Shown: positions 52,043-61,387 of the stretch, one piece after another
How positions within the stretch are numbered: position 1 is the first letter of the stretch
Layout: each line of letters begins with the position of its first letter
From: Blastococcus sp. PRF04-17
GTDB lineage: Bacteria; Actinomycetota; Actinomycetes; Mycobacteriales; Geodermatophilaceae
NCBI RefSeq assembly: GCF_023016265.1
Contig: NZ_CP095412.1
Coordinates: 682,001 to 746,000 of the forward strand
Length of the DNA: 64,000 bases
Direction: 5' to 3'
The notes under the pieces: model-generated
The model's database searches: none
What the model saw: only the letters and a program-made list of their open reading frames with translations
What the model was told of the DNA's origin: nothing
Position numbers and translations under genes: made by a program

Positions 52043-53547
52043 ATGAGCGTGCGTCGGGTCATGGGCACCGAGGTCGAGTACGGCATCTCGGTGCCCGGGC
52101 AGCCGACGGCGAACCCGACGACCCTGTCCAGCCAGGTCGTGAACGCGTGGGCGGTGGCCGAGGCGCCCACCCCGCGGCGGCCGCGCTGGGACTTCGAGGA
52201 GGAGTCGCCGCTGCGCGACGCGCGCGGGTTCGACCTCTCGCCGGCCCAGGCCCTGGACCACAACGACCTCGACGAGGACACCGGGATGGCCAACGTCATC
52301 CTGACCAACGGAGCACGCCTGTACGTCGACCACGCCCATCCGGAGTACTCGACGCCCGAGGTCACCAACCCGCGTGACGTCGTCCTCTGGGACAAGGCGG
52401 GGGAGCAGGTGATGGCCGAGGCCGCTCGCCGGGCGGCCCGCATCCCCGGCCAGCCGGCGATCCAGCTCTACAAGAACAACACCGACGGCAAGGGCGCGTC
52501 GTACGGCTCGCACGAGAACTACCTGATGGACCGGCGGACGCCGTTCATCGACATCATCCGCGGGCTCATCCCGTTCTTCGTGACCCGGCAGGTGTTCGCC
52601 GGCTCGGGGCGGGTCGGGATCGGCACGGAGAGCCGCACGCACGGCTTCCAGCTGTCGCAGCGGGCGGACTTCTTCGAGGTCGAGGTCGGGCTCGAGACCA
52701 CGCTCAAGCGGCCGATCATCAACACGCGGGACGAGCCGCACGCCGACGCGGACAAGTACCGCCGGCTGCACGTCATCATCGGCGACGCCAACCTGGCCGA
52801 GCTGTCGACCTACCTGAAGGTGGGGACGACGTCGCTCGTGCTGGCGATGATCGAGGCGCGGGCGCTGCCGCGCGACCTGCAGATCGAGGAGCCGGTCGAG
52901 GCGCTGCAGGCGATCAGCCACGACCCGACGCTGAGCCACAAGGTGCGGCTGCGGGACGGCCGGGCGATGACCGCCCTCGAGGTGCAGCAGGTGTACCTCG
53001 AGCAGGCGGAGAAGTTCGTCGCGACGCAGGGGGAGGGCGACGAGCAGACCGCCGACGTGCTGCGGCGCTGGGCCGAGGTGCTCGACGACCTGGCGATCGA
53101 CCCGATGCGCTGCGCCGACCGGCTGGACTGGCCGGCGAAGCTGCGGCTGCTCGAGGGGTACCGGACCCGGGACGGGCTGTCGTGGGGGGACTCGCGGCTG
53201 TCGCTGGTGGACCTGCAGTACTCCGACGTGCGGCCGGACAAGGGCCTCTACAACCGCCTCGTGGCGCGCGGGTCGATGCAGCGGCTGCTGACCGACGACG
53301 AGGTCGCACGGGCGATGGTCGCGCCGCCGCCGACACCCGTGCCTTCTTCCGCGGCGAGTGCCTGCGCCGGTACCCGGCGCAGGTGGCCGCGGCGTCGTGG
53401 GACTCGGTCGTCTTCGACCTCGGCCGGGAGAACCTGGTGCGCATCCCGACCATGGAGCCGCTCCGTGGCACGCGCGAGCACGTGGGGGCGCTGTTCGAGG
53501 CGTCGGCGACGGCGCAGGAGCTCGTCGACACCATCACCGGCGGGTGA
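52043..53547 (+). CDS. dop: Depupylase/deamidase of Pup (Dop), one frameshift
   Basis: ATG at 52043. Glutamine-synthetase-like carboxylate-amine fold: [20 protein letters not shown] (ATP/Mg), [15 protein letters not shown] with the catalytic Asp region, the long Dop loop near residues 40-75, and [22 protein letters not shown]. The frame is lost near 53333 (CCGCCGCCGACACC, one base missing); the other frame gives [19 protein letters not shown] to TITGG and the stop at 53547. Joined about 501 aa, normal for Dop. It deamidates Pup-Gln and removes Pup from substrates. Confidence 0.95.
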
Positions 53548-53633
53548 TCACCGACCGGTAAGGGTGACCTTGATTGTCGGTATCGGCGGGTACCTTCTGC
53601 TCACGAGCAGTTCCGTAGACCGGAGGGCAAGCG

Positions 53634-53841
53634 ATGGCCACCAGGGACACCGGCGGACAGCAGAAGGCGACGCGCTCGCGCGAGGAGACCGACGAGGTCG
53701 AGGCCTCGGTCGACACCGAGGTCGCCGAACGCCACAAGGAGATGACCGAGGACGTCGACTCGCTCCTGGACGAGATCGACGAGGTGCTCGAGGAGAACAG
53801 CGAGGAGTTCGTTCGCCAATATGTACAAAAAGGGGGAGTAG
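53634..53841 (+). CDS. pup: Prokaryotic ubiquitin-like protein Pup with rewritten, out-of-frame 3' end
   Basis: ATG at 53634 with GGAGGG upstream. Disordered acidic Pup with the helical Mpa-binding region ([19 protein letters not shown]) and the conserved [10 protein letters not shown]. The last codons from 53811 (GTT CGC CAA TAT GTA CAA AAA GGG GGA) end mostly in A/T, whereas the rest of the gene is nearly all G/C-ending. In the given frame the protein runs on to 54050. The canonical ending is present one frame away: GGG GAG TAG at 53833-53841, that is Gly-Glu-stop. Two extra G in the A5G5 run, or a -2 slip, would yield QKGGE-stop. I set the end there. Tags proteins for the proteasome via the C-terminal Glu. 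Confidence 0.9.
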
Positions 53842-53875
53842 AACTCCCTAGTTCTGTAACTATCGCCCTGCGGAA

Positions 53876-54637
53876 ATGGAACCCGAGAAGTTCTGCCCGG
53901 ACTGCGGGGAGTCGCGCCCCGTCGCGTCCTTCACCCGAGACAAGCGCCGACGTGACGGCTTGGCGTTCTACTGTCGCGAGCATTCGCGTCAAAGGTTGCG
54001 GGAGTCGAAGGCGCGGCGCCACGGGCCGCCTCAAACCCGCCACAAGCTAGACCGTGTCGTACCTGAGGGATCGAAGTGGTGTCCCGATTGCGACACGGTC
54101 AAGCTTCAGGCCGAGTTCCCGACCTCCAAGTACAACAAGTCTGGTCGGCACACCTACTGCAAGCCCTGCCACAACGCCCGAGGCCGCGCCACTCTGGAGA
54201 GGGTGGGCGGGGCACGGACATACCACCTCAAGCGTCGGTACGGCATCACGGCTGAGGACGCGAACGCGATGCTCGAGGCGCAGGGTGGACTCTGTGCCAT
54301 TTGCCGGGCAGCCCCGGCAGTACATGTGGATCACGACCACGTGACGGGAGCTGTCCGTGCGCTGCTGTGCTTCAACTGCAACGGGGGTCTCGGACAGTTC
54401 AAGGACGATCCCGCCGTGTTGCGTGCCGCGGCCGACTATGTCCAGTTCCACATCCTCAGCCAGCGCGTGGTCGCTCTGGCTGCGGCCGCTGGTCTCGGCC
54501 CCGTCCGACCCATCCGGCTGGGTGAGCCGCCGGTAGGGTCGCAGCGACGCCCAGGAACGCACAGCACCAGCACGCGGACCACCGGGCGGAGCAGCGGTTC
54601 ACGCCGGCGCGAGCAGGCGGGAGAGGCGGATGGGTGA
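53876..54637 (+). CDS. Endonuclease VII-type HNH nuclease inserted between pup and prcB
   Basis: 253 aa, ATG 35 nt after the canonical pup stop. Zinc modules: CPDC at 7-10 with C33; CPDC at 69-72 with CKPC at 95-98; and the catalytic endonuclease VII module CAIC at 140-143, VDHDHVTG at 151-158 and CFNCN at 165-169. Codon use (CGT, TGT, CAA, TTG, CTA, GTA) is less G/C-ending than neighbours, a sign of transfer. After residue 195 the tail is low-complexity and may be read-through of the old pup-prcB spacer. Its TGA overlaps the prcB GTG. I infer a free-standing homing endonuclease targeting the pup 3' end. Confidence 0.88.
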   Translation: MEPEKFCPDCGESRPVASFTRDKRRRDGLAFYCREHSRQRLRESKARRHGPPQTRHKLDRVVPEGSKWCPDCDTVKLQAEFPTSKYNKSGRHTYCKPCHNARGRATLERVGGARTYHLKRRYGITAEDANAMLEAQGGLCAICRAAPAVHVDHDHVTGAVRALLCFNCNGGLGQFKDDPAVLRAAADYVQFHILSQRVVALAAAAGLGPVRPIRLGEPPVGSQRRPGTHSTSTRTTGRSSGSRRREQAGEADG

Positions 54638-55491
54638 GCGAGCAGTCGAGCGGCCGGAGCGGGTTCCCGCCCGCGTACCTGGACCGGGTGGGCTCCTCGT
54701 TCACCGACTTCCTCGCGGCCGCCGCGCCTGACCTCCTTCCCGGCCGCCGGCCCGCCCCGCAGAGCCACGTGGGCGACATCGGCCCGCACGGCACCACGAT
54801 CGTCGCCGTCACCTACGAGGGCGGCGTCCTCATGGGCGGCGACCGGCGCGCCACCATGGGCAACCTGATCTCCAGCCGCGACATTGAGAAGGTCTACCCC
54901 GCCGACTCCTACAGCGTCATCGGCATCGCCGGCGCCGCCGGCATCGCGATCGAGATGGTCCGGCTCTACCAGGTCGAGCTCGAGCACTACGAGAAGATCG
55001 AGGGACTCACCATGTCCCTCGACGGCAAGGCCAACCGCCTGGCGGCGATGATCCGCGGCAACCTCGGCGCCGCCCTGCAGGGCCTCGCCGTCGTCCCGCT
55101 GTTCGCCGGCTTCGACCTCGACGCCGCGCCCGGCGTCAGCCCCGGCCGCATCTTCAGCTACGACGTCACCGGCGGGAACTACGAGGAGCGCGGCTACGCG
55201 GCCGTCGGCTCCGGCTCCCTCTTCGCCAAGAACTCGCTCAAGAAGACCTGGCGCGCCAATCTGCCCGCCGACGAGGCCACCCGCACCGTCGTCGAGGCCC
55301 TCTACGACGCCGCGGACGACGACTCGGCCACCGGCGGGCCCGACCCCGTCCGCCGGCTGTACCCGATCGTCTACCGGGTGGACGAGGAGGGCGCCGTCCG
55401 GCTCACCGAGGCCGAGGTCGCCGCCATCGCCGACACGATCGTCACCGAGCGGGCCGAAGCCGACCGCCAGAACATGCCGCGGGAGGCCTGA
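54634..55491 (+). CDS. prcB: 20S proteasome beta subunit PrcB
   Basis: 285 aa, GTG start overlapping the nuclease stop (GTGA). The propeptide of 53 residues is removed before Thr54 in [16 protein letters not shown], the N-terminal nucleophile. [27 protein letters not shown] and [16 protein letters not shown] follow the Ntn-hydrolase pattern. Forms the inner catalytic rings. Six nt before prcA. Expression now depends on coupling to the inserted nuclease or on an internal promoter. Confidence 0.97.
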   Translation: MSEQSSGRSGFPPAYLDRVGSSFTDFLAAAAPDLLPGRRPAPQSHVGDIGPHGTTIVAVTYEGGVLMGGDRRATMGNLISSRDIEKVYPADSYSVIGIAGAAGIAIEMVRLYQVELEHYEKIEGLTMSLDGKANRLAAMIRGNLGAALQGLAVVPLFAGFDLDAAPGVSPGRIFSYDVTGGNYEERGYAAVGSGSLFAKNSLKKTWRANLPADEATRTVVEALYDAADDDSATGGPDPVRRLYPIVYRVDEEGAVRLTEAEVAAIADTIVTERAEADRQNMPREA

Positions 55492-55496
55492 GCGCC

Positions 55497-56342
55497 ATGA
55501 CCATGCCGTACTACGCCTCGCCCGAGCAGCTCATGCGGGACCGCTCGGAGTACGCCCGCAAGGGCATCTCCCGCGGTCGCAGCGTCGCCGTCCTCACCTA
55601 CGCCGACGGCGTCCTGTTCATCGCCGAGAACCCCAGTTCCACCCTGCACAAGGTCGGCGAGCTCTACGACCGCATCGGCTTCGCCGCTGTCGGCCGCTAC
55701 AGCGAGTTCGAGAGCCTGCGGGTGGCCGGCGTCCGCCTCGCCGACGTCCGCGGCTACTCCTACAACCGCCGCGACGTCACCGGCCGGGTGATCGCCAACG
55801 CCTACGCCCAGACCCTCGGCGAGATCTTCACCCAGCAGACCAAGCCGTTCGAGGTCGAGCTCTGCGTCGCCGAGGTCGGCGACCGCCCCGAGAACGACCA
55901 GCTCTACCGGCTGACCTTCGACGGGTCCATCGTCGACGAGCCCGACTTCGTGGTCATGGGCGGCCAGGCCGACGCAGTCACCGGCAACCTGCGCGAGCAC
56001 TTCTCCACCGGCATGAGCCTCGCCGACGCCCTCGAGGTCGGGGTCCGGGCACTGTCCACGGTCAGCCCCGTCACCGCCGGCGCCACCAACGGCGGCCCGA
56101 CCCGGCTGACCGCGAACCAGCTCGAGGTCGCCGTCCTCGACCGGCGCCGCCCCAAGCGTGCCTTCCGACGCGTCGTCGGCGCCGCGCTCGGCCGGCTGCT
56201 CGGCGACGAGGTGCCGCCCGCCAAGGAGGCGCCGGCCCACATCCCGAGCGTTCCCGAGCCGGGAACCCCGCCCGGCCTCGGTGACCCGGCGAACCCCGAC
56301 ACCGCCGGCGGCGAGGTGCCGGACCGCGACTCCGAGGACTGA
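55497..56342 (+). CDS. prcA: 20S proteasome alpha subunit PrcA
   Basis: 281 aa. N-terminal gate/H0 helix segment [21 protein letters not shown]-like (here residues 3-22), Ntn fold without an N-terminal Thr, [19 protein letters not shown] and [11 protein letters not shown] in the core. The last 50 residues are Pro/Gly-rich and disordered. Outer ring subunit binding Mpa's C-terminus through Lys pockets. Overlap-free, 6 nt after prcB. Confidence 0.97.
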   Translation: MTMPYYASPEQLMRDRSEYARKGISRGRSVAVLTYADGVLFIAENPSSTLHKVGELYDRIGFAAVGRYSEFESLRVAGVRLADVRGYSYNRRDVTGRVIANAYAQTLGEIFTQQTKPFEVELCVAEVGDRPENDQLYRLTFDGSIVDEPDFVVMGGQADAVTGNLREHFSTGMSLADALEVGVRALSTVSPVTAGATNGGPTRLTANQLEVAVLDRRRPKRAFRRVVGAALGRLLGDEVPPAKEAPAHIPSVPEPGTPPGLGDPANPDTAGGEVPDRDSED

Positions 56343-56344
56343 CC

Positions 56345-56579
56345 GTGCCCACCTAACGCCTCGACGACGACGCCGTGACGCGCGCGCGGAAGCTCGTCGC
56401 CGACGGGAAGGTCGACACCGGCACGCAGTGGTCCGACGCGGCCCCGAGCACTCAGGCGGTCCCGCTGCAGGGTCCCGCCGCGAGCGTGCGAGTGGTGTGG
56501 GGGGCAGGGGGTCCTTCGACACGACGCGATCGAGCGGGCCGCCGACGAACTGCTCCGACGGGTCGACGAGAAGCAGTAG
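56345..56579 (+). pseudogene. Truncated conserved hypothetical gene between prcA and pafA
   Basis: GTG 56345 is followed after two codons by TAA. Downstream in that frame VTRARKLVADGKVDTGTQWS and DAAPSTQ resemble the N-terminus of a small actinobacterial protein family of unknown function. Its expected middle is missing and replaced by repeat element copy C. The family's C-terminal helix (HDAIERAADELLRRVDEKQ) then appears in another frame and ends at 56579. So the gene has lost its centre and its frame. Confidence 0.55.
56463..56515. repeat. Dispersed GGCCCCCTGCAGGGGCC element, copy C
   Basis: CTGCAGGGTCCCGCCGCGAG followed by GTGGTGTGGGGGGCAGGG and GGTCCTT, the same order as copy A. It occupies the place of the missing middle of the pseudogene between prcA and pafA. 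Confidence 0.7.
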
Positions 56580-56652
56580 CCCGACGCGCAACCGTGACCC
56601 GATCGGCGCGCGGCAGGCGGCTGCTGTCGGTGATCCGGCCTAGGCTCGGTCC

Positions 56653-58011
56653 GTGGACCGACGGATCTTCGGCATCGAGACCGAGTACGGCGTCACGTGC
56701 ACCTTCAAGGGACAGCGCCGGCTGTCCCCGGACGAGGTCGCCCGCTACCTGTTCCGGCGGGTGGTCTCCTGGGGCCGCAGCTCCAACGTCTTCCTCCGCA
56801 ACGGCTCGCGCCTCTACCTCGACGTCGGCAGCCACCCCGAGTACGCCACCGCCGAGTGCGACGACCTCACCGAGCTCGTCGTGCACGACAAGGCGGGCGA
56901 GCGGATCCTCGAAGGACTGCTCGTCGACGCCGAGCAGCGGCTCGCCGAGGAGGGCGTCACCGGCGACATCTACCTGTTCAAGAACAACACCGACTCCGCC
57001 GGCAACAGCTACGGCTGCCACGAGAACTACCTGGTCGGTCGGCACGGCGAGTTCAGCCGACTGGCCGACGTCCTCATCCCGTTCCTCGTCAGCCGGCAGA
57101 TCGTCGTCGGCGCCGGGAAGGTCCTGCAGACGCCGCGCGGCGCCATCTACTGCGTGAGCCAGCGCGCCGAGCACATCTGGGAGGGCGTCTCCAGCGCCAC
57201 CACGCGCAGCCGCCCGATCATCAACACCCGCGACGAGCCGCACGCCGACGCGGAGCGCTACCGGCGGCTGCACGTCATCGTCGGCGACTCCAACATGAGC
57301 GAGACGACCACGCTGCTCAAGGTCACGATGACCGACCTCGTGCTGCGCATGATCGAAGCCGGTGTCCCGGTCAAGGACATGACGCTGGAGAACCCGATCC
57401 GGGCCATCCGCGAGATCAGCCACGACATGAGCGGACGCCGCAAGGTCCGGCTGGCCAGCGGCCGGGAGATGTCTGCGCTGGAGATCCAGTCCGAGTACCA
57501 CTCGCGGGCTGCGGAGTTCGCCGACCGCGAGGGCTGCAGCCCCGAACACCGGCAGATGCTCGAGCTGTGGGGCCGCGTCCTCAAGGCCGTCGACACCGAG
57601 GACCTCAGCCTCATCGACCGCGAGATCGACTGGGCGATCAAGTACAGCCTGCTCGAGCGGTATCGCGCCAAGCGCGACCTGCCGCTCAGCCACCCGCGGA
57701 TCGCCCAGATGGACCTCGCCTACCACGACATCAGCCGTCGGCGGGGCCTGTACTACCTGCTGGAGCGGGCGGGCCACGTCGAGCGGGTCGCGCACGAACC
57801 GCGCATCTTCGAGGCCAAGAACGTCCCGCCGCAGACCACCCGGGCCCGGCTCCGCGGCGAGTTCATCCGCCGCGCCCAGGAGAAGCGCCGCGACTTCACC
57901 GTCGACTGGGTGCACCTCAAGCTCAACGACCAGGCGCAGCGCACCGTGCTGTGCAAGGATCCGTTCAAGGCCGTCGACGACCGCGTCGACAAGCTCATCG
58001 CCAGCATGTGA
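56653..58011 (+). CDS. pafA: Pup ligase PafA
   Basis: 452 aa, GTG start. Same fold as Dop but without the Dop loop: [20 protein letters not shown] at the N-terminus (ATP/Mg Glu residues), [20 protein letters not shown] with the catalytic Asp, [19 protein letters not shown], and [20 protein letters not shown]. The C-terminal [20 protein letters not shown] domain binds Pup. It phosphorylates the Pup Glu and joins it to substrate Lys. Intact. Confidence 0.97.
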   Translation: MDRRIFGIETEYGVTCTFKGQRRLSPDEVARYLFRRVVSWGRSSNVFLRNGSRLYLDVGSHPEYATAECDDLTELVVHDKAGERILEGLLVDAEQRLAEEGVTGDIYLFKNNTDSAGNSYGCHENYLVGRHGEFSRLADVLIPFLVSRQIVVGAGKVLQTPRGAIYCVSQRAEHIWEGVSSATTRSRPIINTRDEPHADAERYRRLHVIVGDSNMSETTTLLKVTMTDLVLRMIEAGVPVKDMTLENPIRAIREISHDMSGRRKVRLASGREMSALEIQSEYHSRAAEFADREGCSPEHRQMLELWGRVLKAVDTEDLSLIDREIDWAIKYSLLERYRAKRDLPLSHPRIAQMDLAYHDISRRRGLYYLLERAGHVERVAHEPRIFEAKNVPPQTTRARLRGEFIRRAQEKRRDFTVDWVHLKLNDQAQRTVLCKDPFKAVDDRVDKLIASM

Positions 58012-58015
58012 GCCG

Positions 58016-58059
58016 AGCGGAGTGGCAGGGGCGCGCTTTCCGCGCCGTCCTACTCCGCT
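58016..58059. terminator. Bidirectional terminator hairpin
   Basis: AGCGGAGT at 58016-58023 pairs with ACTCCGCT at 58052-58059, and an inner GGCGCG/CGCGCC stem closes a CTTTC-type loop. It lies between the convergent ends of pafA (58011) and the DUF3866 gene (58050). Confidence 0.65.
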
Positions 58060-59194
58060 GACTCGGCCGGTGCCTCCTCGGCGTCCGCCTCGGGCACCGG
58101 GACGCGCAGCGCGGCGAAGCGACCGGCCGCGGCGGCGGCCAGGAAGTAGGCGCGCTCCTCGGGGTAGCCGCGGCCCATCGTGCGCAGGGGCACCGGTGAC
58201 AGGCCCAGCGCGTCGTCCAGGCCGTCGGTGTCGACCCACACGACCTTGTTGCGGGCGGCTGGCCGGCCAGGTCCTCGTCGACCTGACCACCGAGCTCGGA
58301 ACTCAGCCCGCGGGGGGCGACCAGTGTCACCCCGCCCAGCGCCACCCGGCCGAACGCGGTCAGCGAGTGGTGGGAAACACCGCGGTGCCGCGGCCGCGGG
58401 TCGGCGTCGGAGATCCGCAGCGCCCCGATCGCCTCGCCGCCCAGCACGGTCACCGCGTTGCACGCCTCGCCCGCGGCGACGCCCGAGAAGCCCCACGGCG
58501 TCCCGGTGCCCAGGTTGCCGGGCCCCTGCGTGACGATCGCCAGGTCCGCGCGCAGCACGTGCCGGGCCGCGAGCAGTCCCGTGTGCAGGGTGACCGCCTC
58601 GAGGTCGCCGCCGAACGCCTGCCCGACGGTCACCACGCCGGCCAGCGACGCGGCCAGCGCGTCGAGCGTCTTGGAGAAGGCCGCGGGCAGCGCCCCGCCG
58701 TCGGTCATCACGTAGGCGACGCGGAGGTCCGGATCGGTGGCGAGCATGCCGATCAGCACCGCCGGCAGCGCCGAGTGCAGGTCGGCCACGACCACCGGCA
58801 TGCCGCCCAGCTCGTCGGCCTCGGCGAGCAGGTCGTGGTGCTCGGTCTCCTGCTCGTCCACGCCGGCGACCGACACCTGCAGCGGCGTGTACCGCGCCTT
58901 GACCAGGTGGCCGGGCCCGGAGGGGTCCGGCGGCAACCGGTCCGGGACGGCCACGACCAGCGCGACGCCGCCCGTCCCGAGCCCCTGGGCCAGGGCCGTG
59001 GTGTTGAGCAGGACGTCGTCCCCGACCTCGGGCATGCCCACGACCGACAGGTACGCCAGCGCCCGGACGTCGCCCTCGTCCGGCACCGCGACGGTCAGCT
59101 CGAGCGTGTCGCGGCCCCGGCGGCCGGTCTCCGTCACCCGGCCGCGCCGCCAGCGGATGCGCGAGGGCGGGGGAGGGGAGTCGGAGAAGGGCAT
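58050..59194 (-). CDS. DUF3866 protein, one frameshift
   Basis: ATG at 59192-59194 (MPFSDSPPPPSRIRWRRGRV). Core blocks: DDVLLNTTALAQGLGTGG, GMPVVVADLHSALPAVLIG, AYVMTDGGALPAAFSKTL, ADLAIVTQGPGNLGTGTPWG and RHRGVSHHSLTAFGRV. The frame breaks near 58258; the other frame gives NKVVWVDTDGLDDALGL and the tail to 58050. Joined about 381 aa. DUF3866 is found beside paf genes in many actinobacteria without known function. Convergent with pafA, divergent from pafB. Confidence 0.88.
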
Positions 59195-59317
59195 GCAGGC
59201 AGCGTAAGGACCCCGATCCCCGCGGTGCGCCGCAGGCTCGGCGCGGCCCCCTGCACCGCGGCCGGGCCGACGGACGCCTGGGGAGCGCACCGCGCGGGGC
59301 TGACTAGCCTGGGCGAC

Positions 59318-60310
59318 ATGGCGGCCAAGCGGGCGGAGCGACTGGTGAACCTGGTCATCGCCCTGCTCAGCACCCGGCAGTACGTGACGGCCGCCCGCAT
59401 CCGCGCGACCGTCCCGGGTTACGAGCCGGACGACGCCACCGATCGCGCGGACGAGGCCTTCAAGCGGATGTTCGAGCGGGACAAGGCGGAGCTGCGCGAG
59501 ATGGGCGTGCCGCTGGAGACCGGGCGCACCAGCGTCTTCGACACCGAGGACGGCTACCGCATCGCCCGCGCCGACTACGAGCTGCCCGAGATCACCCTCA
59601 CCGGCGAGGAGGCCGCCGCCGTCGGCCTCGCCCTGCGGCTGTGGGAGTCCGCGCACCTGGCCGGTGCCGCGCACGGCGCCCTCGTGAAGCTCAAGGCGGC
59701 CGGCGTCGACGTCGACACCGCCCGGGCCATCCCGCTGCAGCCGCGCCTGGACGCCGGCGAACCGGCGTTCGAGCCGTGCTACGCCGCGGCCCGCGACCGC
59801 CGCCGGCTCGAGTTCGACTACCAGCGCCCCGACGAGGACGCCCCGACCCGCCGGCACGTCCAACCCTGGGGGGTCGTCGCCTGGCACGGCCGCTGGTACC
59901 TCGTCGGCCTCGACCTCGACCGGCAGGCACCACGGCAGTACCGGCTCTCCCGCGTCGTCGGCACGCCCAGGGCCGTCGGGCCGGCCAACGCCTTCGAGCC
60001 GCCCGACGACGTGGACCTCGCCGGCATCGTCGCCGGTCAGGTCGGCGGCGAGGAGCGGCTCGTCGTCGTCCGGGCCCGCCCCGGGACCGCCATCGGCCTC
60101 CGGAGGCACGCCACCCCGCTCGGCCCCGCGGACGACGGGGACGACCGCCTCGAGCTGCGCACCACCGAGCCCTGGCGATTGGCCGACGAGCTGGCCTCCT
60201 ACGGGGCCGACGTCCTGGTGGAGGCTCCGCAGGAGATGCGCGAGGCCGTGATCGCGCGCCTCACGCGGCTGGCCGCCATGGACGGCGCGACCGCGGAGGA
60301 GCCGGTATGA
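59318..60310 (+). CDS. pafB: WYL-domain transcriptional regulator PafB
   Basis: 330 aa from ATG 59318. N-terminal winged helix (AERLVNLVIALLSTRQYVTA, MFERDKAELREMGVPLETG), middle linker, and the WYL domain with RHVQPWGVVAWHGRWYLVGLD and RQYRLSRVV. With PafC it activates DNA-repair genes (recA-independent mitomycin/DNA-damage regulon) rather than the proteasome itself; known from Mycobacterium. The WYL domain is thought to sense single-stranded DNA or another nucleic-acid signal. Confidence 0.95.
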   Translation: MAAKRAERLVNLVIALLSTRQYVTAARIRATVPGYEPDDATDRADEAFKRMFERDKAELREMGVPLETGRTSVFDTEDGYRIARADYELPEITLTGEEAAAVGLALRLWESAHLAGAAHGALVKLKAAGVDVDTARAIPLQPRLDAGEPAFEPCYAAARDRRRLEFDYQRPDEDAPTRRHVQPWGVVAWHGRWYLVGLDLDRQAPRQYRLSRVVGTPRAVGPANAFEPPDDVDLAGIVAGQVGGEERLVVVRARPGTAIGLRRHATPLGPADDGDDRLELRTTEPWRLADELASYGADVLVEAPQEMREAVIARLTRLAAMDGATAEEPV

Positions 60311-61303
60311 CCGCCACCGGCACCACCGACCGCATGACGCGGCTGCTGGCCCCTCGTCCCGTACCTCACCGCCCGGCCCGAGGGTGTCGCGCTCGCGGAG
60401 GCGGCCCGCGACTTCGGCGTAGCGGAGCGTCAGCTGCGCAACGACCTGGAGCTGCTGTGGATGTGCGGCCTGCCCGGCTACGGCCCCGGCGACCTGATCG
60501 ACCTGTCCTTCGAGGGCGATCGCGTCCGGGTCACCTTCACCGCCGGCATGGTGCGCCCGCTCCGGTTGAACACCGACGAGGCCGTCGCCCTCGTCGTCGC
60601 GCTCAGGACGCTGCTGGAGCTGCCCGGCCTGGCCGAGCGGGAGGCGGTCAGCCGCGCGCTGGCCAAGGTGTCGGCCGCCGCGGGGCACGCTGCCGACCGG
60701 GTCACCCCGGTGGCCGTCAGCGTCGACGCCCGCGAGGAGGCGCTCGCCGTCGTCCGTGACGGCCTCGAACGCAAGCGGGCCCTGCACCTCACCTACTACG
60801 TGCCCACCCGCGACGAGCGCACGGAGCGGGACGTCGACCCCATGCGGCTGCTGCTCGTCGACGGCAAGTGGTACCTCGAGGCCTGGTGCCGCCGGGCCGA
60901 GGGCGTGCGGTTGTTCCGCCTCGACCGCGTCGACGACGTCGTCGTCCTCGACGAGCCCGCCGCCCCGCCGCCGCAGGCACACGAGCGCGACGTCCACAAC
61001 GGGGTCTACCAGCCCGACCCGCGGTCTCCCGAGGTCCGGCTCCGGCTGTCCCGCAGCGCCCGCTGGGTCGCCGACTACTACCCGGTCGACTCGGTCGCCG
61101 CCGTCGACGACCCGCCGGGCGGGCTGGCGGTCACCGTCCGCACCGAGGACCTCGCCTGGGCCCGTCGGCTGGTCGCCTCCCTCGGCGGGGACGCGCTCGT
61201 CGACGAACCCGCCGAACTGGCCCGGCAGGTCGCCGCCGCGGCCCGCGGCGCGCTGGCTCGTTACGGCGTCGAACCCACCCGGCCGGTCCGCTCGGGGTCC
61301 TAG
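60307..61303 (+). CDS. pafC: WYL-domain transcriptional regulator PafC, one frameshift
   Basis: ATG overlaps the pafB stop (ATGA). MTATGTTDRMTRLLA then a break near 60352: CTGGCCCCTCG has one C too many; CTGGCCCTCG continues LVPYLTARPEGVALAEAARD and joins the main frame DFGVAERQLRNDLELLWMCG. WYL motif in LLLVDGKWYLEAWCRRAEGV and RLFRLDRVDDVV. About 331 aa when joined, the usual partner of PafB. Confidence 0.93.
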
Positions 61304-61387
61304 GCAGCGGCGGAAGGGCCGCAGGGCCCTGTCCGGCACGGTGCGGGGCGGCCATCCTGGGCGGACTCGGGACGTGGGGGAACGGCC

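Noticed and set aside
53838-54050. A genuine 138-residue Pup fusion protein
   Set aside because: The extension overlaps the nuclease gene in another frame and has no ordered composition, and Pup needs a C-terminal Glu/Gln for ligation.
53842-54633. Group I intron carrying the HNH gene inside pup
   Set aside because: Only about 35 nt separate the pup end from the nuclease start and none remain after its stop before prcB, too little for an intron core; the recoded codons also do not fit an intron.
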